Of a stretch of 8,862 nucleotides of DNA, positions 6,004 through 8,862 are shown one piece after another. The notes under the pieces are model-generated. The model made no database searches. It saw nothing but the letters and a program-made list of their open reading frames with translations, and was not told where the DNA came from. How positions within the stretch are numbered: the first letter of the stretch is position 1; every line of letters starts with the position of its first letter. Made by a program: the position numbers and the translations under genes. Where the stretch lies: contig JBLHKE010000300.1 of the NCBI GenBank assembly GCA_047619485.1, forward strand, positions 1-8,862, written 5' to 3'. The stretch comes from JBLHKE01 sp047619485. Its GTDB lineage: Bacteria > Verrucomicrobiota > Verrucomicrobiia > Verrucomicrobiales > DEV007.

Positions 6004-6024
6004 CGAATTTCCGGACACTACGGG
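6004..6024 (-). repeat. Right terminal inverted repeat of the IS
   Basis: Read on the minus strand it gives CCCGTAGTGTCCGGAAA followed by TTCG, matching the left repeat at 598-618 in 20 of 21 positions. The transposase start at 5905 lies inward of it. The flanking bases outside do not form a direct repeat with those left of 598. Confidence 0.85.
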
Positions 6025-6138
6025 GTGACAAAAGTAGGACGCTCGGCGCTGGTATTCGGCATAGCCGACGATGCTCACCGATTTCGCCGCAGGCGTCAAG
6101 GAAGAGGCAGTTCTCCCTCAATTGGCTGAGCCAGCCGA

Positions 6139-8862
6139 CTACCGCAGGTCACGAAACGTTCCGTCAACCCCGACGACTTTGATAAGCGGCTTCGCGAATC
6201 CAAACGAAATGTAGATCTGACGAATGTTCAGCGCTTCTAGTTCCTGCACCACCGCCGCAGAGATGCCCTCCTCCAAGCGCGGTTCAAACATGAACTCCTC
6301 GGTGAAATTGTGATGTCCGGGCAAGTAGGTCTGTGAGAAATAGCCGCTCAGGCTGATCGGCTGAGCCGTCAGTCCGGAGATCACAGTGGTGTCCCACTTC
6401 TCAAGCTTTGCTGTGTAGCCTGCGGTCGGCCCGGTTGGATTCGGCGGCCAATAGAAGTCGATATCGATTTGCGCGCCTGCGCCCGAGGCGACGGCGCTGC
6501 GCGTCTGAGGCAGGCTGCCCTCTGTGAGCGGATCATCGATGCTGCCTGGTTCCAGTCGAACCACGTCCTGCGTGACCGTTGTCGGACCTTGGATCCCGGG
6601 CAATGGGTTTTCGTAGTTCGCCCACAAGTGGATGGAGAAATCCTCCATGGTGCGCACCGGGCTCGACCCGTAGACGCGCTCTTGTGGCAGGCGGATCTCC
6701 AACTCGTAATCAGTCGCGCCACCTTGGGAGGGCAAGGTCCACCCATCTTTCACCTCGGTCGCAGACCCGGAATGCTGCGGGTTCGGCCAAGTTGTGGGCG
6801 AACCTCTACGGGTGATCACACTCCCGTCCGGCGCCGACTCCCATTCGATCGATGTGATGAACGAGTCCCCCAGGCCGGGCTTGTCCAGCCAGCGGTTGTC
6901 GGTGCGAAATAGCAGCTTTGCTTTGAGTCGGTGATTCGCAAAAATCGTTCCGAACTCGCCCTGGAAAACTTTGAACTGCAGGGGCGCGTCGAACAGCGCG
7001 ATCGCTGGCGCCTCGGCGAGCATCGGGTCTGGCACTTCGCGGATCTGTTTGATGACGAGGCTGTTGTCGGTGAGTTTCTTGAACTCGAATTCGAGCAGCG
7101 GCTGCACCTTCTCCGGGAAATGCGCCTCGTAGGCCTCGGACAGATCGAAAAACATCTCATTGAAGGCGCGATAATCGTCCTCCCAATCCATCACGTAATC
7201 CTGACCGAGCAACAGTAGCGACGAGCGCTGATTGTGGCGCAAGCTCACGCTCTTGAAGTTGCCGCGCCACGCGTTGATTTCGGCGATCTCTGGGAGGCTG
7301 CCGCCGTCGGGATTGGTCACTGAGATGGCGCCGATCTGGCTGACCATCTGCGTTTCCAGATTGCGCGAAAAGTTGCTCGACCCGTGCGATGTTGCCACGC
7401 CATTGGCCGCCTCGATCTCATCCGGGAAAGAGGGATGCACGAGGATCGCCATGCCGACCTCGCTCTCATCGACGCCACGCCGTAAGCGCTCGAGGAAGGC
7501 GTTGGTGTTGTAGAAGCTGGCGTACACTTTGCGCATCGCCCGGAATACACCGCGCTCTTTTGACTTCGACGGATCACAATGCGAGGGACCGACATCATCA
7601 CCGTCGGTGTCATCGAGCACGCACCCGCTGAAGCTGTCGTAGAGCCCGGCGCTGACGAAGGCATCGCTATCCTCGGCATTGGTGCTGCTGCGGAAGCGCA
7701 ATTTCTGAGCGGGGTCGAAGTCACCCAGGGCAGCGAGGATCGCCGGCTTCTGGGTCGCGGAGAAATCCGCGCCATCTTTGATGATTTCGCGGATCCCGGC
7801 GAGCGCCGGTTCGAGTGCGACCAGATCTGGTGGCCAAGCGACGCCGCTGAGGCGCAAATTAATTTCGTCTCGCAAGGGACGATTCGCAGGCGCTATCGCC
7901 TGGTCTAGATAGGCATCCCACAGGTCGAAAGTGAACGCCATCGCGTCTGGTGAGTTGTTTGGAATGATGCGCCGCAAGAATCCAAAATTGGCAGCCTTGC
8001 CACCGACGAACTGGATATCGGCAGGAACGATTGGAGTGAGGTTGGTGATTGCGATCGATCCCTTCGTCGCGGTCGGCGTAAGGTCGAGCGGCGGGGGCAC
8101 TTTAAGATCGAGCAGCTCGCCGATCAGCGATTGCTGAACGGAGCCGGCATCGATGAGGCGGATGTCGCAGGAAAAATCTCCCTCGGCGCGCAAGACGATC
8201 TGGCGTCCGACGAACGAGAGCGCTTGCGCGCGCTGCGCCTCATCGGCCAAGTAGACAAACGGAACACCGAACGATTGCGCCAGAATCGCAACGTGTGAAT
8301 TGGGCGGCGCCGGCGCGGTGGTGATGATCCCGGCGACGAACGGAACCTCCGCCGGAACACCATCGGTCATCAGGATGTCGGTCGGCAGCAGCTCTCCCGA
8401 TTGGTAGGCGGCAGCGATCTGATCGCCGGGCACGAACACCAGCCGCCCGAGCGCCCAGCCCTGCGTGTAGCAACCGTCGGTGACAACCCAACGGTCGATC
8501 GCGCTGAGTTCGATGCCGTGCGATTCGAAATAGTCACGCTGATCCTCAGCGGTCGCCGTTTGCTCAAAGGTTGGCATGTAAAATCCCCGGGCGTCTTCGG
8601 GGAGGCCGATGCTGCTCTCCACCGTCTGATAGAGGAAGCGCAGCGTCTCGCGCGGATAGGGATCTTGCCCGACAAACTGGACACCAAACTCGTTTTTGGA
8701 TGGTGCCCATAGAACTGCGCCGAGGATAACCTCCTGATCACCTGGGAACAGGCTCAGCTCATTGAACTCTTCAAGGCTCATGCCGAGGAAGGGGCTCAAT
8801 CGCTCGACCGCGAACTGGTAGTGAAACGGGTATGGCCCGCTGTCCTGAAAGATGACCCGTGG
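6139..8862 (-). CDS. PEP/pyruvate-binding dikinase-like protein (PPDK_N domain), 5' end outside window
   Basis: The frame is open to the right edge (visible start PRVIFQDSGPYPFHYQFA), so the N-terminus is missing; 907 residues are seen. In window numbering, a mobile phosphohistidine domain lies near 160-215, with the phospho-acceptor motif PPNSHVAILAQSFGVP (His190). An ATP-grasp (PPDK_N/PEP synthase-type) domain follows at about 270-612: FVGGKAANFGFL (Lys289), LRFRSSTNAED (Arg391), VYASFYNTNAFLERLRRG and VIKQIREV. The remaining 290 residues are probably beta-rich and of unknown function. Known PEP synthase and PPDK have the ATP-grasp domain first; here the His domain comes first, as in alpha-glucan water dikinases. 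The key His, Lys and Arg are kept, so transfer of phosphate from ATP through His to an unknown acceptor is plausible. An Asp-rich insert (DDTDGDD) sits inside the ATP-grasp domain. The gene is a convergent neighbour outside the IS-bounded segment and is intact at its 3' end. Confidence 0.87.
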   Translation of the reverse strand, partial: PRVIFQDSGPYPFHYQFAVERLSPFLGMSLEEFNELSLFPGDQEVILGAVLWAPSKNEFGVQFVGQDPYPRETLRFLYQTVESSIGLPEDARGFYMPTFEQTATAEDQRDYFESHGIELSAIDRWVVTDGCYTQGWALGRLVFVPGDQIAAAYQSGELLPTDILMTDGVPAEVPFVAGIITTAPAPPNSHVAILAQSFGVPFVYLADEAQRAQALSFVGRQIVLRAEGDFSCDIRLIDAGSVQQSLIGELLDLKVPPPLDLTPTATKGSIAITNLTPIVPADIQFVGGKAANFGFLRRIIPNNSPDAMAFTFDLWDAYLDQAIAPANRPLRDEINLRLSGVAWPPDLVALEPALAGIREIIKDGADFSATQKPAILAALGDFDPAQKLRFRSSTNAEDSDAFVSAGLYDSFSGCVLDDTDGDDVGPSHCDPSKSKERGVFRAMRKVYASFYNTNAFLERLRRGVDESEVGMAILVHPSFPDEIEAANGVATSHGSSNFSRNLETQMVSQIGAISVTNPDGGSLPEIAEINAWRGNFKSVSLRHNQRSSLLLLGQDYVMDWEDDYRAFNEMFFDLSEAYEAHFPEKVQPLLEFEFKKLTDNSLVIKQIREVPDPMLAEAPAIALFDAPLQFKVFQGEFGTIFANHRLKAKLLFRTDNRWLDKPGLGDSFITSIEWESAPDGSVITRRGSPTTWPNPQHSGSATEVKDGWTLPSQGGATDYELEIRLPQERVYGSSPVRTMEDFSIHLWANYENPLPGIQGPTTVTQDVVRLEPGSIDDPLTEGSLPQTRSAVASGAGAQIDIDFYWPPNPTGPTAGYTAKLEKWDTTVISGLTAQPISLSGYFSQTYLPGHHNFTEEFMFEPRLEEGISAAVVQELEALNIRQIYISFGFAKPLIKVVGVDGTFRDLR

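Larger units (their letters stand above)
598..6024. mobile_element. IS-bounded segment: outer ends of one IS family enclosing gene cargo
   Basis: The ends are inverted repeats: left 598-618 and right 6004-6024, with the 17-base tip CCCGTAGTGTCCGGAAA identical on both sides and 20 of 21 bases matching overall. Next to the left repeat is the 3' part of a DDE transposase gene; next to the right repeat is the 5' part of the same kind of gene. Both are on the minus strand, the arrangement expected for one intact insertion sequence of roughly 1.25 kb. Instead the middle of the transposase (roughly 90-95 codons) is absent and about 4.4 kb of other DNA lies between. Two histories fit: two directly oriented IS copies that each lost their inner half, or one copy whose centre was replaced by rearrangement. 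No target-site duplication was found outside the repeats (TCAAT on the left, GTGAC on the right). The element cannot make its own transposase, but the outer ends look complete. Confidence 0.75.

Noticed and set aside
592..6030. Target-site duplication flanking the IS-bounded segment
   Set aside because: Bases just outside the repeats (TCAAT on the left, GTGAC on the right) do not match, and shifting the IS boundary by a few bases did not produce a direct repeat.
6025..6138. Possible terminators beyond the dikinase-like gene
   Set aside because: Only 5-bp stems (TCGGC/GCCGA near 6052 and GGCTG/CAGCC near 6130) and no T-run; too weak to annotate.

Overview
The window looks like a chromosomal segment from a member of the Verrucomicrobiota; Planctomycetota is the alternative. 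The DUF1501 protein at the left is a family abundant in both phyla. The leucine-rich-repeat protein ends in a 'PNGDGVNLL.AYALNLNP' segment followed by a 'TYRVETSTD...W' domain, a C-terminal layout typical of secreted verrucomicrobial proteins. A truncated sensor domain and an orphan secreted-protein C-terminus also fit that group.

Layout, left to right. (1) Positions 2-481, + strand: C-terminal part of a DUF1501 protein, cut by the window edge. (2) Positions 598-6024: a 5.4 kb segment bounded by matching terminal inverted repeats of one insertion sequence (17 of 17 identical bases at the tips, 20 of 21 overall). Just inside the left repeat lies the 3' part of a DDE transposase gene with two nonsense codons; just inside the right repeat lies the 5' part of a transposase gene of the same family and strand. 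About 90-95 codons that should join them are missing, and about 4.4 kb of unrelated DNA sits there instead. (3) That DNA is all read on the minus strand, from right to left: a hairpin-rich stretch, an orphan C-terminal fragment of a secreted protein, an intact secreted BspA-type LRR gene, an intact secreted caspase-clan (C13-like) protease gene 10 bp behind it, and a broken sensor gene start that runs into the transposase remnant. (4) Positions 6139-8862, minus strand: a large PEP-synthase/dikinase-like protein with its phosphohistidine domain ahead of its ATP-grasp domain; its 5' end lies beyond the window.

The most interesting content is the LRR plus caspase-clan pair. Both genes are intact with signal peptides, in an operon-like arrangement, and they are surrounded by gene debris inside the outer ends of an insertion sequence. 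Their joint role is unknown. An extracellular or periplasmic recognition-plus-proteolysis function is only an inference, as is trans-mobilisation of the segment by an intact relative of the insertion sequence. No target-site duplication is visible, so transposition of the segment as a unit is not shown. No tRNA, rRNA or CRISPR array was seen.
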